Shown: in pieces, positions 1-9,379 of the stretch
Position numbering within the stretch: position 1 is the stretch's first letter
How the letters are laid out: each line of letters opens with the position of its first letter
NCBI RefSeq assembly: GCF_003633895.1
Contig: NZ_RBID01000011.1
Coordinates: 496,001 to 560,000 of the forward strand
Length of the DNA: 64,000 bases
Direction: 5' to 3'
From: Vogesella indigofera
Lineage (GTDB): Bacteria > Pseudomonadota > Gammaproteobacteria > Burkholderiales > Chromobacteriaceae
Notes under the pieces: model-generated
What the model was told of the DNA's origin: nothing
The model's input: only the letters and a program-made list of their open reading frames with translations
Databases searched by the model: none
Made by a program: the position numbers and the translations under genes

Positions 1-457
1 CGTCAATACCACCGAAGACGCCAAAGCCAACGTCAAGGAAAAGGTGGATATGAGTATTTCCAAGATTGTGCTGGAGCACATCCTGGTGCTGGCGGTGGCG
101 CAGGAAGCCAGCCGTGACGATACCAAGCCCAAGGTGGTCAATGCGGTGACGCTGGAGGTTACGCCAGAGCAAGCTGAAAAGCTGGACCTGGCACGCAGCG
201 TTGGCACCTTGTCCCTGGTGTTGCGCAATCAGGTTGACCCCAAACCGGTAGAAACCTCCGGCATTACCAAGCAAATCCTCCTGCGCGGCGACGAGCCGGC
301 GCCGGTCGCCAAGCCTGTGGCGGTCAGCAAGCCGGTGGCCAAGCGGGTGGTGAAGAAAGTCATCGTGAAACGGCCTACCCAGCCCGCCCCGATCGCGGCA
401 ACCCAGAACTGTGTAGAAATCGTCAGCGGCACGTCTCGACATATCGAGTGTTTCTAA
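1..457 (+). CDS. cpaB: CpaB/RcpC Flp pilus assembly protein, 3' part only
   Basis: Open reading frame enters from the left edge (reading frame of position 2) and stops at 457. The visible 151 residues fit the C-terminal half of CpaB: a SAF/RcpC-type segment with VTPEQAEKLDLARSVGTLSLVLRN, where the substrate-like repeat values become a beta-strand rich core, followed by a Pro/Ala/Lys-rich tail. CpaB is a periplasmic or inner-membrane component working with the CpaC secretin in Flp pilus export. Position directly upstream of cpaC supports this. The first ATG in the window (44) is internal, not the start. The N-terminus and signal peptide lie outside the window. Confidence 0.85.
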   Translation, partial: VNTTEDAKANVKEKVDMSISKIVLEHILVLAVAQEASRDDTKPKVVNAVTLEVTPEQAEKLDLARSVGTLSLVLRNQVDPKPVETSGITKQILLRGDEPAPVAKPVAVSKPVAKRVVKKVIVKRPTQPAPIAATQNCVEIVSGTSRHIECF

Positions 458-499
458 CTGTCAGACATCCAGCCCAATTCGTTAGGGAGTAAAGTCATA

Positions 500-2053
500 A
501 TGAAAAAGAAACCTGTCGAAGCACGCTTGCCCCGCCTGAATCTGGGTGCGCTGGCAATCGCCACCAGCTGCATGATGATGTGGGCCACGACGACCCAGGC
601 CGCCACCATCACCCCGAAACCGGCTGCCACGACACCGTGCAATACCATCGAATCGGCACCGATGGTCAATGTCACCGTCGGCAAATCCTTCCGCCTGAAG
701 ACGACTTCACCGGTCAGCCGCATCCTGCTGGGTAATCCGGCGGGCACGCAAGCGGCACAGCCCAAGGAAGGCGCAGAGGGTGACGACAAGAAAGCGCCAG
801 AAGGCAAGGCCAACGCGGGGGTGGCCGGGCTGGATGTGATTCTCTTGAGCCCGAGCGAAATCTACCTGCTGGGCAAGAGCGTCGGCTCAACCAATATCAT
901 CCTGCTGAGCCGTACCGGCCAGTGCATGCTGGTCGATGTCACCGTCGGGGTGGATACCGCCTCGCTGCAAAGCTCGCTCAACGACATGCTGGCCGGTGAA
1001 GGCAGCCGTATCAAGGTGAGTGCCGCCTCCGATTCGCTGGTACTGACCGGCACCGTGGCGGATTCGACCCGGGTCGACAAGGCCATGACGTTGGCCGCAG
1101 CCTATGCCGGTCAATCCAAAGTCATCAACATGCTGTCGGTGGATGCACCGCAGCAGGTGATGCTGGAAGTCAAAGTGGCGGAAATCTCGAAGAAACTGCT
1201 GGACCAGGTCGGTATCAACCTGGCCGGGGTGCTGAACCATGGTGGCTGGAACTTTAACTGGGATACCAATTTCCTGTCCGGCAACGCGTCCAACGCTATC
1301 GGGCTACTGTTGGGTGGCAACAATGGCGGCACTTCCAATCGGCGCAGCTTTGAGATTGATGGCCAGCACGATGATGGTCTGGTCAAGGTCTTGGCCGAGC
1401 CGACCGTGATGGCGATCAGTGGTCAGGAAGGGAGCTTCCTCGCCGGTGGCAAGATATTCATCCCGGTAGCGCAGAACAGCGGCACCGGCGGCCAGACGAT
1501 TACCCTGGAAGAGAAAGAATTCGGCGTGGCTCTGCGCTTTACCCCGACCGTACTGGATGGCGGCAGGATCAACCTGAAAGTAGCACCAGAGGTGTCCGAG
1601 CTGAATGCCAGCGGCGTCAATATCACTGGCCTCAATGGCACCGCCATCCTGCCATCGTTCACCACCCGACGTGCTGCGACCACCGTGCAACTGCGTGATG
1701 GCCAGAGCTTCGCCATTGGTGGTCTGATCAAGAACAACGTCACCACCAATATCAGTGCCTTCCCGCTGCTGGGCGAAATCCCGATTCTGGGCGCCCTGTT
1801 CCGCAGCAGCAGCTTCCAGACCGACAAGACCGAGCTGATCTTCGTGGTGACCCCACGGCTGGTGAAACCGCTGCCGCCAAACTATGCCTTGCCGACCGAC
1901 AACTACACCCCGCCAAACCGGGCTGAGTTCTTCCTCGGCGGCAAGATGGAGGGCAAACCGCCAGCCGCCGCAGGCGCCAGTTCCGGCGAAGGTGCTCCTC
2001 CGCCGGTGCAGCCACAAGCCCCTCAAGCGCCATCCGGCTTTGAAGTGAAATAA
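500..2053 (+). CDS. cpaC: CpaC/RcpA outer-membrane secretin of the tad system
   Basis: 517 residues. A signal peptide (basic start, hydrophobic core, cut near TTQA-AT at about residue 35) is followed by a pilus-N/BON-like periplasmic part (about 50-225) and a secretin domain (about 225-455). The secretin core shows VLAEPTVMAISGQEGSFLAGG, GVALRFTPTVL, and the typical C-terminal IGGLIKNN...PLLGEIPILGALFRS...ELIFVVTPRLV. The last 60 residues are Pro/Ala-rich. It forms the outer-membrane ring for Flp pilus passage. Lies 42 bp after cpaB and 12 bp before the lipoprotein gene, so one transcript is likely. Confidence 0.95.
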   Translation: MKKKPVEARLPRLNLGALAIATSCMMMWATTTQAATITPKPAATTPCNTIESAPMVNVTVGKSFRLKTTSPVSRILLGNPAGTQAAQPKEGAEGDDKKAPEGKANAGVAGLDVILLSPSEIYLLGKSVGSTNIILLSRTGQCMLVDVTVGVDTASLQSSLNDMLAGEGSRIKVSAASDSLVLTGTVADSTRVDKAMTLAAAYAGQSKVINMLSVDAPQQVMLEVKVAEISKKLLDQVGINLAGVLNHGGWNFNWDTNFLSGNASNAIGLLLGGNNGGTSNRRSFEIDGQHDDGLVKVLAEPTVMAISGQEGSFLAGGKIFIPVAQNSGTGGQTITLEEKEFGVALRFTPTVLDGGRINLKVAPEVSELNASGVNITGLNGTAILPSFTTRRAATTVQLRDGQSFAIGGLIKNNVTTNISAFPLLGEIPILGALFRSSSFQTDKTELIFVVTPRLVKPLPPNYALPTDNYTPPNRAEFFLGGKMEGKPPAAAGASSGEGAPPPVQPQAPQAPSGFEVK

Positions 2054-2065
2054 GGAGGCCAAGTC

Positions 2066-2350
2066 ATGCGAACTTACAAACTGGTGATGATTACCCGCAC
2101 AGTCTTGCTGGCATCACTGCTGACGGCCTGCTCGTCGACCCCGTATCTGGATAGCCGCTTCGGCGAGGCCGTCAACATGGCCAAGGCGCAGCAGACCATC
2201 AATCCGGAGGCCTCGCAGGATATGGATCCGGTCACCGGCATCGATGGCAAGGCGGCGAAGGAAGGCATGGATCGCTACCACGAGTCGTTCAAGACGCCGC
2301 CATCCACCGCCAACATTCTTACCATTGATGTATTGGGCGGCGGCAAATAA
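2066..2350 (+). CDS. small tad-locus lipoprotein
   Basis: 94 residues. The N-terminus is a lipoprotein signal peptide: hydrophobic stretch VLLASLLTAC with the lipobox Cys at about residue 22. The mature part is short, polar and without recognisable domain. The gene sits between cpaC and tadG with an AAGGAGG-like ribosome site just upstream (2052-2058). Small lipoproteins at this place in tad loci are thought to help secretin localisation (a CpaD/TadF-like role), but sequence alone does not prove this. Function therefore inferred from signal type and operon position. Confidence 0.8.
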   Translation: MRTYKLVMITRTVLLASLLTACSSTPYLDSRFGEAVNMAKAQQTINPEASQDMDPVTGIDGKAAKEGMDRYHESFKTPPSTANILTIDVLGGGK

Positions 2351-2389
2351 TCCCGCCTTGTTTCAGGATCAGATGCATGAGGTGGCTTT

Positions 2390-3655
2390 ATGAAACGCAC
2401 TGGCAAGCTACCGGGCCGGCGATATCAGGAAGGCGCGGTAGCCATCATCGTCGGGCTATGTATCGTTGTCCTGGTCGGTTTCCTGGGGCTGGTCGCTGAT
2501 CTGGGGCGACTGTTCATCACCAAGACCGAGTTGAGCAACGCGGCAGACGCCTGCGCCCTGGCGGCAGCGGCAGAGCTGAAAGGCGATGCCGAGTCGCTCA
2601 ACCGGGCGGAAAGCGCCGGCATCACCGTTGGGCAACGGAATAGTGTCAACTTCCAGGACGATGCGGTTTCGGTGCTGGTCAATAGCGACGTCACCTTCAG
2701 CGACACTCTGACCGGCACCTATTTCACCAAAAATGCGGTGGCGGCAGCCAGCATCCCGAACATGAAGTATGCCAAGTGCACCCTGCCGCAAACCGGCATC
2801 ATGCCCTGGTTCATGCAGGTCATGGGGGCTGGCGCGCAAACGGTGACTGCGCATGCGGTGGCCGCCCTGTCACCATCGCAGACCAACTGCGCCATTCCGG
2901 TGGGGCTGTGCCAGCAGACACCACCCGCCAGTTGCCCGGATGGCACGGCTCCTGATAGCTACGGTTTCTGTGTCGGTAAATGGTATGGCAGTCGTTTCAC
3001 TGCCGGTGGCGGCTTTACTGGTAGTTTCAACCTCATTGACTACTCGCCTCCTGCCGGCGGTGCCAGTGAACTGTCCGCACTGCTGACCGGCTCCGGGCAG
3101 TGCAACTTGAATATCTCCAATTCCGTCGGGCAAACCGGTATGCAGCAATCCATTGCCCAGGCGTGGAATACCCGTTTTGGCCTGTATCAGGGTAGTGAAA
3201 GCGTTAGCACCGCACCGCCGGATTTCACCGGCTTTGCCTATACCGCAACCTCCTGGGTCAGCCAGTTCAACGCCTACAACGGTACCTCCGGCGCCACGCC
3301 CAATTTTCTGGCGTCGAGGGTGGCCAATGCCGTTTATCAGGGGGACACCGCAGCCGGTATCACCCTGATCGGTAATCCGCGCAGCGCCACTACGGCACAA
3401 CTGGATAGCAATGGGGCCGACCGGCGACTGGCGCTGATGCCGATTGTCAACTGTGGCAGCTGGGCCGGGTCGCAGACGGTGCCGATCCAGAAGTTTGCCT
3501 GCGTACTGCTGTTGCAGCCGATGCCAGGACCGGGTAGCGACACCTTTGTTGAGTATCGCGGTCAGGCTGATGTGCCGGGCAACCCGTGTGCCACGCTGGG
3601 GCTGCCGGGCGCCGGTGGCGGAGTCGGCCCCAAAGTGCCGGCGTTGGCGAGATAG
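2390..3655 (+). CDS. tadG: TadG-like pilus assembly protein with N-terminal Tad membrane domain
   Basis: 421 residues. Residues about 15-60 match the Flp-pilus TadE/TadG N-terminal segment: QEGAVAIIVGLCIVVLVGFL then GLVADLGRLFITKTELSNAADACALAAA, one membrane helix followed by the AADAxALAAA signature. The remainder is a Cys-containing extracytoplasmic region of low similarity to anything I recognise (no obvious VWA MIDAS). GAGGT ribosome site at 2379-2383. It lies next to two TadE-like genes, which fits a minor pseudopilin or anchoring role in the Tad machine. Confidence 0.85.
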   Translation: MKRTGKLPGRRYQEGAVAIIVGLCIVVLVGFLGLVADLGRLFITKTELSNAADACALAAAAELKGDAESLNRAESAGITVGQRNSVNFQDDAVSVLVNSDVTFSDTLTGTYFTKNAVAAASIPNMKYAKCTLPQTGIMPWFMQVMGAGAQTVTAHAVAALSPSQTNCAIPVGLCQQTPPASCPDGTAPDSYGFCVGKWYGSRFTAGGGFTGSFNLIDYSPPAGGASELSALLTGSGQCNLNISNSVGQTGMQQSIAQAWNTRFGLYQGSESVSTAPPDFTGFAYTATSWVSQFNAYNGTSGATPNFLASRVANAVYQGDTAAGITLIGNPRSATTAQLDSNGADRRLALMPIVNCGSWAGSQTVPIQKFACVLLLQPMPGPGSDTFVEYRGQADVPGNPCATLGLPGAGGGVGPKVPALAR

Positions 3656-3658
3656 GAG

Positions 3659-4114
3659 ATGGCCATGCAACCGCGCTCTCGCCAACAGGGTGTTGCCGCC
3701 GTCGAAATGGCGATCCTGTTGATGCCGCTAATTTTTATCGTGTTCGGCATCACCGAGTTCGGCCGGGCGTTTTACCAGTTCAATACGGTGACCAAGGCCA
3801 CGCGCGATGCCGCGCGCTATCTGTCGGCGCAGCAGCCCGGCACCAAGGATACCGAGGCGACCTGTCTGGTGCGCTATGGCAACACCAGTTGCAGCGGCAC
3901 CTTGCTGGCGCCGGCACTGGGTAGTGCCACGGTGACGATTTGCGACTGGCAGCGCTGCGCAGATCATCTCGCGCAGGGCACAGCACCGGTTGTCAATCTG
4001 GTGTCGGTAACGGTCAGTAATTACCAGTTTGTTTCGCTGGTTCCGTTTGTTACCGCGGATCTGTCCACCATTACCTTTGGCCAGATTCGCACTGTAATGA
4101 AGGCAAACCTATGA
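3659..4114 (+). CDS. tadE: TadE-like minor pseudopilin
   Basis: 151 residues. Starts RQQGVAAVEMAILLMPLIFIVFGITEFGRAFYQ, the classic TadE motif: a Glu five residues after the processing Gly in the VAAVEMAI helix, like prepilins. The rest is a small Cys-containing periplasmic domain. Processing by the tad prepilin peptidase is expected from the family. Starts 3 bp after tadG ends and overlaps the next gene by 4 bp (ATGA), so translation is coupled. Confidence 0.9.
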   Translation: MAMQPRSRQQGVAAVEMAILLMPLIFIVFGITEFGRAFYQFNTVTKATRDAARYLSAQQPGTKDTEATCLVRYGNTSCSGTLLAPALGSATVTICDWQRCADHLAQGTAPVVNLVSVTVSNYQFVSLVPFVTADLSTITFGQIRTVMKANL

Positions 4115-4584
4115 AAACCTCATTCCGGCAGCTGAGGCTGCCCCGCAGGCAGGCACAGCGTGGCGTGGCGGCCGTGGAGTTTGCACTGGTCGCCATGATC
4201 CTGTTTTCCCTGTTGCTTGGCATCATGGAGTTTGGCCGGCTGATGTTTACCTGGAATTCGGCGGTGGAGGCGACGCGGCGCGGTGCCCGCCTGGCGGTGG
4301 TTTGTGACATGAATGCGGCCAACATCAAGACATCGATGCAGAAGTTTCTGCCGATTACCAACGTCAATGACATCGTGGTCACTTACGAACCAAGCGGCTG
4401 TACCGGCGCGGCAAATTGCCAGAGCGTGACGGTGTCCATTTCTCCCAATGCGCCGGCATTCCACTACGTCTTCCCGTTCATGAATGAGTCGTGGCGGATA
4501 CCGGCATTCAGTACCACGCTGACTCGGGAAAGCCTTGCCACCGGCACTGGTGCCGATGCCAACCCTGATTGTGCGTCGCCTTGA
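4111..4584 (+). CDS. second TadE/TadF-like minor pseudopilin
   Basis: 157 residues. N-terminus RRQAQRGVAAVEFALVAMILFSLLLGIMEFGRLMFTWNSAVEATRRGAR is a TadE-family signature with the processing-type Gly-Val-Ala-Ala-Val-Glu start and one membrane helix, followed by a periplasmic part with two Cys pairs (CTGAANC). Paralogue of the gene before it; in tad loci this second copy is usually TadE or TadF. It overlaps the previous stop by 4 bp. Confidence 0.88.
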   Translation: MKTSFRQLRLPRRQAQRGVAAVEFALVAMILFSLLLGIMEFGRLMFTWNSAVEATRRGARLAVVCDMNAANIKTSMQKFLPITNVNDIVVTYEPSGCTGAANCQSVTVSISPNAPAFHYVFPFMNESWRIPAFSTTLTRESLATGTGADANPDCASP

Positions 4585-4648
4585 TGGTTAAACCATCGGC
4601 GGCCAATCAACGCCTGCGGGCGCAACCATTTTTAGTTGAGGCGCAATC

Positions 4649-5884
4649 ATGAGAATCTCGATTATTTCGCACAACACCAAGAACCTGGATGAACTGCGCC
4701 GCTTTGTCGAAACGGACAGCAGTCGCGATGTCAAGGTGTTCACCGGTGGGGCGGAGATGCTGGCACCGGTTGCCGACCAGTTGCGTCCCGACATCATCAT
4801 TCTGGAAAGTGCGACCGACGAGGCCTTGGCGGATTTTTCTCCGCTGGCACAGCTGAACCTGCGCCACCCCGACATCACCCTGATTCTGCTATCCAGCAGC
4901 CAGACGCCGGAAGTGCTGTTGCGGGCGATGCGTGCCGGCGTGCGCGAGGTGCTGCCCTCCCCCGTTGGCCGCGATGCGCTGCATCTGGCGCTGGTACGGG
5001 TTGAAGAAAAGCGCAATCTGCAGAATACCTCGCGCCAGAAGGGCAAGGTGTTTGCCTTTATCCCGTGCAAGGGTGGCAGCGGCTCGACCTTCCTGTCGAC
5101 CAATCTTGCTTACAACTTGGCGTCGCAGGAAGGCAAGAACGTGATCCTGATCGACGTCAACCTGCAGTTTGGCGATGCCTCGTTGTTCATTTCCGACCAC
5201 AAGCCGACGACCAATCTGGCCGAGGTGGCGCGCCAGATCATGCGCATGGATGCCTCATTCCTCGCCTCCAGTCTGCTGAACGTGCTGCCCAACCTGGGCA
5301 TCCTGTCGGCGCCGGAAGACCCGGTGCAGGCGATGGAGGTCAGCCCCAGCCACATCGATACTCTGGTCAACCTGGCACGCAATCACTATGACGTGATTAT
5401 CCTGGACGTTGGCCGCGCGCTGGACCCGGTCAGCATCAAGGCGCTGGATCACGCCGACGTGGTGTTCCCGGTGCTGCAGATCACGCTGCCCTTCATTCGC
5501 GATGCCCGCCGGCTGCTGGACGTGTTGCGCTCGCTGGGCTACTCGCAGGAAAAGATCAAGCTGCTGGTCAACCGCTATGAAAAAGGCGGCGACATCCGGC
5601 TGGAAGATGTCGAACGCACGCTGGGGATGACGGTGTACAAGACCATTCCCAACAGCTTCAAGGCGGTGGCGACTTCGGTGAACCAGGGGATTCCGATCAG
5701 CAAGCTGTCGCCCAACAATCCGGTGGCGCGCACCCTGCAGGAGCTGGGGCGGGAGCTGGTGCAAGGCGGCAATGGCGAAACCTCGTGGTGGGGCAACCTG
5801 CTGCAGCACATTCAGGGTGGCATCCCGCCCGTTCGTAGCGGCGGTGCGCTGGGGCCCACATCGGCGCCGCAAACGCCCGAGTAA
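4649..5884 (+). CDS. cpaE: CpaE/TadZ pilus localisation ATPase-like protein
   Basis: 411 residues. Residues 1-125 form a receiver-like domain (MRISIISHN, PDIIILES, LILLSSSQ, AGVREVLPSPV) and 130-390 a ParA/MinD-like domain. The P-loop is CKGGSGSTFLSTNLA: the catalytic Lys and the hallmark 'GK' of MinD are changed to S-G-S-T, as in many CpaE/TadZ proteins. The switch region VILIDVNLQFGDAS and YDVIILDVGRALDP are present. CpaE places the Tad machine at its site in the cell. Preceded by a 64-bp gap and followed by a 126-bp gap holding no gene. Confidence 0.9.
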   Translation: MRISIISHNTKNLDELRRFVETDSSRDVKVFTGGAEMLAPVADQLRPDIIILESATDEALADFSPLAQLNLRHPDITLILLSSSQTPEVLLRAMRAGVREVLPSPVGRDALHLALVRVEEKRNLQNTSRQKGKVFAFIPCKGGSGSTFLSTNLAYNLASQEGKNVILIDVNLQFGDASLFISDHKPTTNLAEVARQIMRMDASFLASSLLNVLPNLGILSAPEDPVQAMEVSPSHIDTLVNLARNHYDVIILDVGRALDPVSIKALDHADVVFPVLQITLPFIRDARRLLDVLRSLGYSQEKIKLLVNRYEKGGDIRLEDVERTLGMTVYKTIPNSFKAVATSVNQGIPISKLSPNNPVARTLQELGRELVQGGNGETSWWGNLLQHIQGGIPPVRSGGALGPTSAPQTPE

Positions 5885-6010
5885 TGCCTGGCACCTTTCA
5901 TTGAATGGAATGCTTGTTAACGATAAATCTCTCGGCAACTAAGACATCAGCCTGATAACCCGCCACTTCGGGGCCCGAGCAGACTGATCATCGGCAAAGG
6001 GGTAGCTATC

Positions 6011-7369
6011 ATGTCATTGCGCGATCGGCTCGAATCCATCCAGCCCAGCTCCGAAACCTTGCAGGCCATCGTCAAGTCGGCCACGTCGGCCAATTACGAG
6101 TCCTATCACGACCTGAAATCCCGTATTCACCAGAAACTGCTGGAGCGGGTTGATCTGGGGGTGATGGAAAGCCTCGCCCCCGAGCGCCTGAAAGACGAGC
6201 TCAAGATCCTGGTGGAACGGCTGCTGGCCGAAGAAAATGCGGCGCTCAATGACAACGAGCGGCGCAGCCTGGTCAAGGACATCCAGCACGAAATGCTCGG
6301 TCTCGGCCCGCTGGAGCCACTGCTGGCCGACCCGACCATCTCCGACATCCTGGTCAACACCTTCCAGCAGGTCTATGTCGAACGCCGCGGCAAGCTGGAA
6401 CAGACCGATGTGCGCTTTACCGATGATGCGCACCTGATGAAGATCATCGACAAGATCGTGTCGCGCGTCGGACGGCGTGTCGATGAGTCCAGCCCGATGG
6501 TCGATGCCCGCCTGCCGGACGGCTCCCGCGTCAACGCCATTATCCCGCCGCTGGCGATTGACGGGCCGATGTTGTCGATCCGCCGTTTTGCTGCCACCCC
6601 GCTACGGCTGAACGACATCATCGAGCTGAAAAGCCTGACGCCGGACATGGGCACCGTGATCAAGGGCCTGGCCAAGGCCAAGATCAACATGCTGATTTCC
6701 GGGGGTACCGGTAGCGGCAAGACCACCCTGCTCAACATCCTGTCCGGTTTCATTCCCGATACGGAGCGCATCATCACCATTGAAGATGCCGCCGAACTGC
6801 AGCTGCAGCAGCCGCACATCATCCGGCTGGAAACCCGGCCGCCCAATATCGAGGGGCGGGGCGAAGTGCCGCAACGGGCGCTGGTGCGCAACAGCCTGCG
6901 CATGCGGCCGGACCGCATCATCCTTGGCGAGGTGCGCGGTGCCGAGGCCGTCGACATGCTGCAGGCGATGAACACCGGTCACGAAGGCTCGATGGCCACC
7001 ATCCACGCCAACACCCCGCGCGATGCCATCACGCGAATGGAAAACATGGTGGGCATGGCCGGGATGAACCTGCCGCCCAAGGTGATCCGCCAGCAGATCA
7101 GCTCGGCGCTGAGTGTGGTGATCCAGGTGGCACGCCTTACCGATGGCAAGCGCAAAGTCACCAGCATCCAGGAGATTACCGGCACCGAGGGCGACGTGAT
7201 CACCATGCAGGAGATCTTCCAGTTTGTACAAACCGGCATTGGTGTGGACGGTGCGGTACAGGGCTACTTCTGCGCCACCGGTGTGCGGCCGAAGTTCATC
7301 GAGCGCCTGAAAACGCACGGCGTGGAGATTTCGGACGCGCTGTTCGACCCCAGCAAACGATTCGAGTAG
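6011..7369 (+). CDS. cpaF: CpaF/TadA secretion ATPase
   Basis: 452 residues, normal length for TadA. Walker A is [13 protein letters not shown] at about residues 228-240. The Asp box [13 protein letters not shown], Walker B-like [16 protein letters not shown] and the His box [17 protein letters not shown] are all present. The N-terminal 100 residues are the usual CpaF helical domain with [13 protein letters not shown]-type sequence. It powers Flp pilus assembly as a cytoplasmic hexamer, working with TadB and TadC that follow immediately. Confidence 0.97.
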   Translation: MSLRDRLESIQPSSETLQAIVKSATSANYESYHDLKSRIHQKLLERVDLGVMESLAPERLKDELKILVERLLAEENAALNDNERRSLVKDIQHEMLGLGPLEPLLADPTISDILVNTFQQVYVERRGKLEQTDVRFTDDAHLMKIIDKIVSRVGRRVDESSPMVDARLPDGSRVNAIIPPLAIDGPMLSIRRFAATPLRLNDIIELKSLTPDMGTVIKGLAKAKINMLISGGTGSGKTTLLNILSGFIPDTERIITIEDAAELQLQQPHIIRLETRPPNIEGRGEVPQRALVRNSLRMRPDRIILGEVRGAEAVDMLQAMNTGHEGSMATIHANTPRDAITRMENMVGMAGMNLPPKVIRQQISSALSVVIQVARLTDGKRKVTSIQEITGTEGDVITMQEIFQFVQTGIGVDGAVQGYFCATGVRPKFIERLKTHGVEISDALFDPSKRFE

Positions 7370-7377
7370 GTGCCATC

Positions 7378-8352
7378 ATGGACACGACCTTTGCCATCCT
7401 CATCCTGCTGATCTTTGTCGCGGTGGTCTTCCTGCTGGAAGGCGCCTTCCTGACCTGGAACTCGTACAAGGGTCCGGAGGCCAGCCGCATCGAACGCCGC
7501 TTGCAGGCGATGTCTGCCGGCGCGCACCACGGCGAAGCGATGCAGCTGATGAAAGAACGGCTGCTCAGCGACTCCAAAATGATACAGCGCGTCCTGCTGG
7601 CGTTCCCGCGCGTACACAAGCTGGACCGCATTCTGGTGCAGTCCGGGCTGAAGCTGAATGTCGGGGTGTTTCTCGGCTTCAGCCTGGCGCTAGGGTTGGC
7701 CGCATTCATTGCCAGCCGCTTTTTCCCGCTGCCGCTGCTGTTGTCGCTGCTGATCGCGCTGGCGGGCGCCTGCATCCCGTGGATGATCGTCATGAATGCC
7801 CGCCACAAGCGGCTGGTGCAGTTCGAGGCGCAGCTGCCGGATGCGCTGGACCTGATGTGCCGGGCCTTGCGCTCCGGCCATGCCTTGCCGCAATCATTGA
7901 AGATGATCGGCGACGAAATGTCCGATCCGATCGCCGGTGAATTCCGCATCGCTTTCGACGAGGTCAACTACGGCTTCTCGATGCAGGAGGCGCTGATGAA
8001 CCTGGCGACGCGCATCCCCAGTACCGACCTGCGCTATATGGTGATCGCGGTGCTGATCCAGCGCGAAACCGGCGGCAACCTGGCCGAGCTGCTTGGCAAT
8101 ATCAGTGCGCTGATCCGGGCGCGGCTGAAACTGTACGGCACCATCCGGGTGCTGTCGGCCGAAGGCAAGCTGTCGGCGTGGATCCTGACCCTGCTGCCGT
8201 TTGCAGTGGGCGGGGTGATCCAGCTGATCAATCCGGGCTTCCTGAAGGTGTTATGGGAAGACCCCAGCGGCTTCATGATGGTCGCGCTGATCGGTTGCAT
8301 GATGATCGCCGGGATTTTCTGGATGCGGCAGATCATCAAGATCAAAGTCTGA
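7378..8352 (+). CDS. tadB: TadB inner-membrane platform protein
   Basis: 324 residues. An N-terminal membrane segment (ILILLIFVAVVFLLEGAFLTW), a helix pair near 100-140, then a type II secretion F (GspF-like) domain (QLPDALDLMCRALRSGHALPQSL ... DEMSDPIAGEF ... DLRYMVIAVLIQRETGGNLAELL) and two C-terminal helices. Forms the membrane platform with TadC for the TadA ATPase. Starts 8 bp after cpaF. Confidence 0.95.
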   Translation: MDTTFAILILLIFVAVVFLLEGAFLTWNSYKGPEASRIERRLQAMSAGAHHGEAMQLMKERLLSDSKMIQRVLLAFPRVHKLDRILVQSGLKLNVGVFLGFSLALGLAAFIASRFFPLPLLLSLLIALAGACIPWMIVMNARHKRLVQFEAQLPDALDLMCRALRSGHALPQSLKMIGDEMSDPIAGEFRIAFDEVNYGFSMQEALMNLATRIPSTDLRYMVIAVLIQRETGGNLAELLGNISALIRARLKLYGTIRVLSAEGKLSAWILTLLPFAVGGVIQLINPGFLKVLWEDPSGFMMVALIGCMMIAGIFWMRQIIKIKV

Positions 8353-8386
8353 TGGCACCCCTACTTGTCATGGCGAGGAAACAGTC

Positions 8387-9331
8387 ATGAATACCTCACA
8401 ATGGATCTACCTGGCGATCATCTTCCTGGTGGTGTTTGGCGTTGCGCTGACCATCTCGATGCAGGTCGCCCCCAACCGGGTAAAGGCCCGTCTGGAAAAG
8501 GTGGTGCAGGCGGATACGCCGCTGGACACCGACAATGCCTCGGCCTGGGTGGCCAAGGCCATCAAGATCGCCACGCCGCTGGCGAGGCTGTCGGTGCCCT
8601 CCGACGGCTGGGAAAGCTCGCCGATCCGCATCCGCTTCATGAATGCCGGCTACCGCGGCACCTCGGCGATACCGCTGTACTTCGGCGCCAAGACCCTGTT
8701 GGCGCTGGTGTTCCCTGGCGTGCTGTTTCTGTACATCGGCCTCACCGGCGGACACATGGAAGGCAACAACTTCCTGATCTCGATGCTGTTTGCCGCTGCG
8801 GTCGGCTACTACCTGCCCAACATCATCCTGGCGCGGCGCATCGAGCAGCGGCAGCAGGAAATCTTCAACAACTTTCCCGATGCCATCGACCTGCTGCTGG
8901 TCTGTGTCGAGGCCGGCTTGGGGCTGGACGCGGCACTGCTGAAAGTCGGCGAGGAAATCCGCATCAAGAGCACCATTCTTGCTGACGAGCTGCATCTGGT
9001 GAACCTGGAGCTGCGCGCCGGCAGCAGCAAGGATCGTGCGCTGCGCAACCTGGCGATGCGTACCGGGGTGCAGGAGGTGGATACCCTGGTGGCGATGCTG
9101 ATCCAGGCAGACCGCTTCGGTACCAGTATCGGCGAATCGCTGCGCGTGCATGCCGATGACCTGCGTACCAAGCGCCGCCTGCGTGCCGAAGAAGCTGCCG
9201 CCAAGATTCCGTTGAAGCTGCTGTTCCCGCTGATTTTCTGCATCTTTCCTGCCCTGCTGCTGGTGTTGCTGGGGCCGGCATTCATCCAGATCTACCGCGT
9301 GCTGCTGCCATCGTTCGGCGGTGGTGGTTAG
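8387..9331 (+). CDS. tadC: TadC inner-membrane platform protein
   Basis: 314 residues. Same fold as TadB: N-terminal membrane segment, helices at about 100-145, GspF domain with FNNFPDAIDLLLVCVEAGLGLDAAL and EVDTLVAMLIQADRFGTSIGESLR, then LLFPLIFCIFPALLLVLLGPA. AGGAAA ribosome site at 8376-8381. Partner of TadB; the two genes are separated by 34 bp and belong to the same operon. Confidence 0.95.
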   Translation: MNTSQWIYLAIIFLVVFGVALTISMQVAPNRVKARLEKVVQADTPLDTDNASAWVAKAIKIATPLARLSVPSDGWESSPIRIRFMNAGYRGTSAIPLYFGAKTLLALVFPGVLFLYIGLTGGHMEGNNFLISMLFAAAVGYYLPNIILARRIEQRQQEIFNNFPDAIDLLLVCVEAGLGLDAALLKVGEEIRIKSTILADELHLVNLELRAGSSKDRALRNLAMRTGVQEVDTLVAMLIQADRFGTSIGESLRVHADDLRTKRRLRAEEAAAKIPLKLLFPLIFCIFPALLLVLLGPAFIQIYRVLLPSFGGGG

Positions 9332-9379
9332 CCGGGCGTGGCGCAAGCCGTTATCGAGCATGTCATGGGAGAAAACGCC

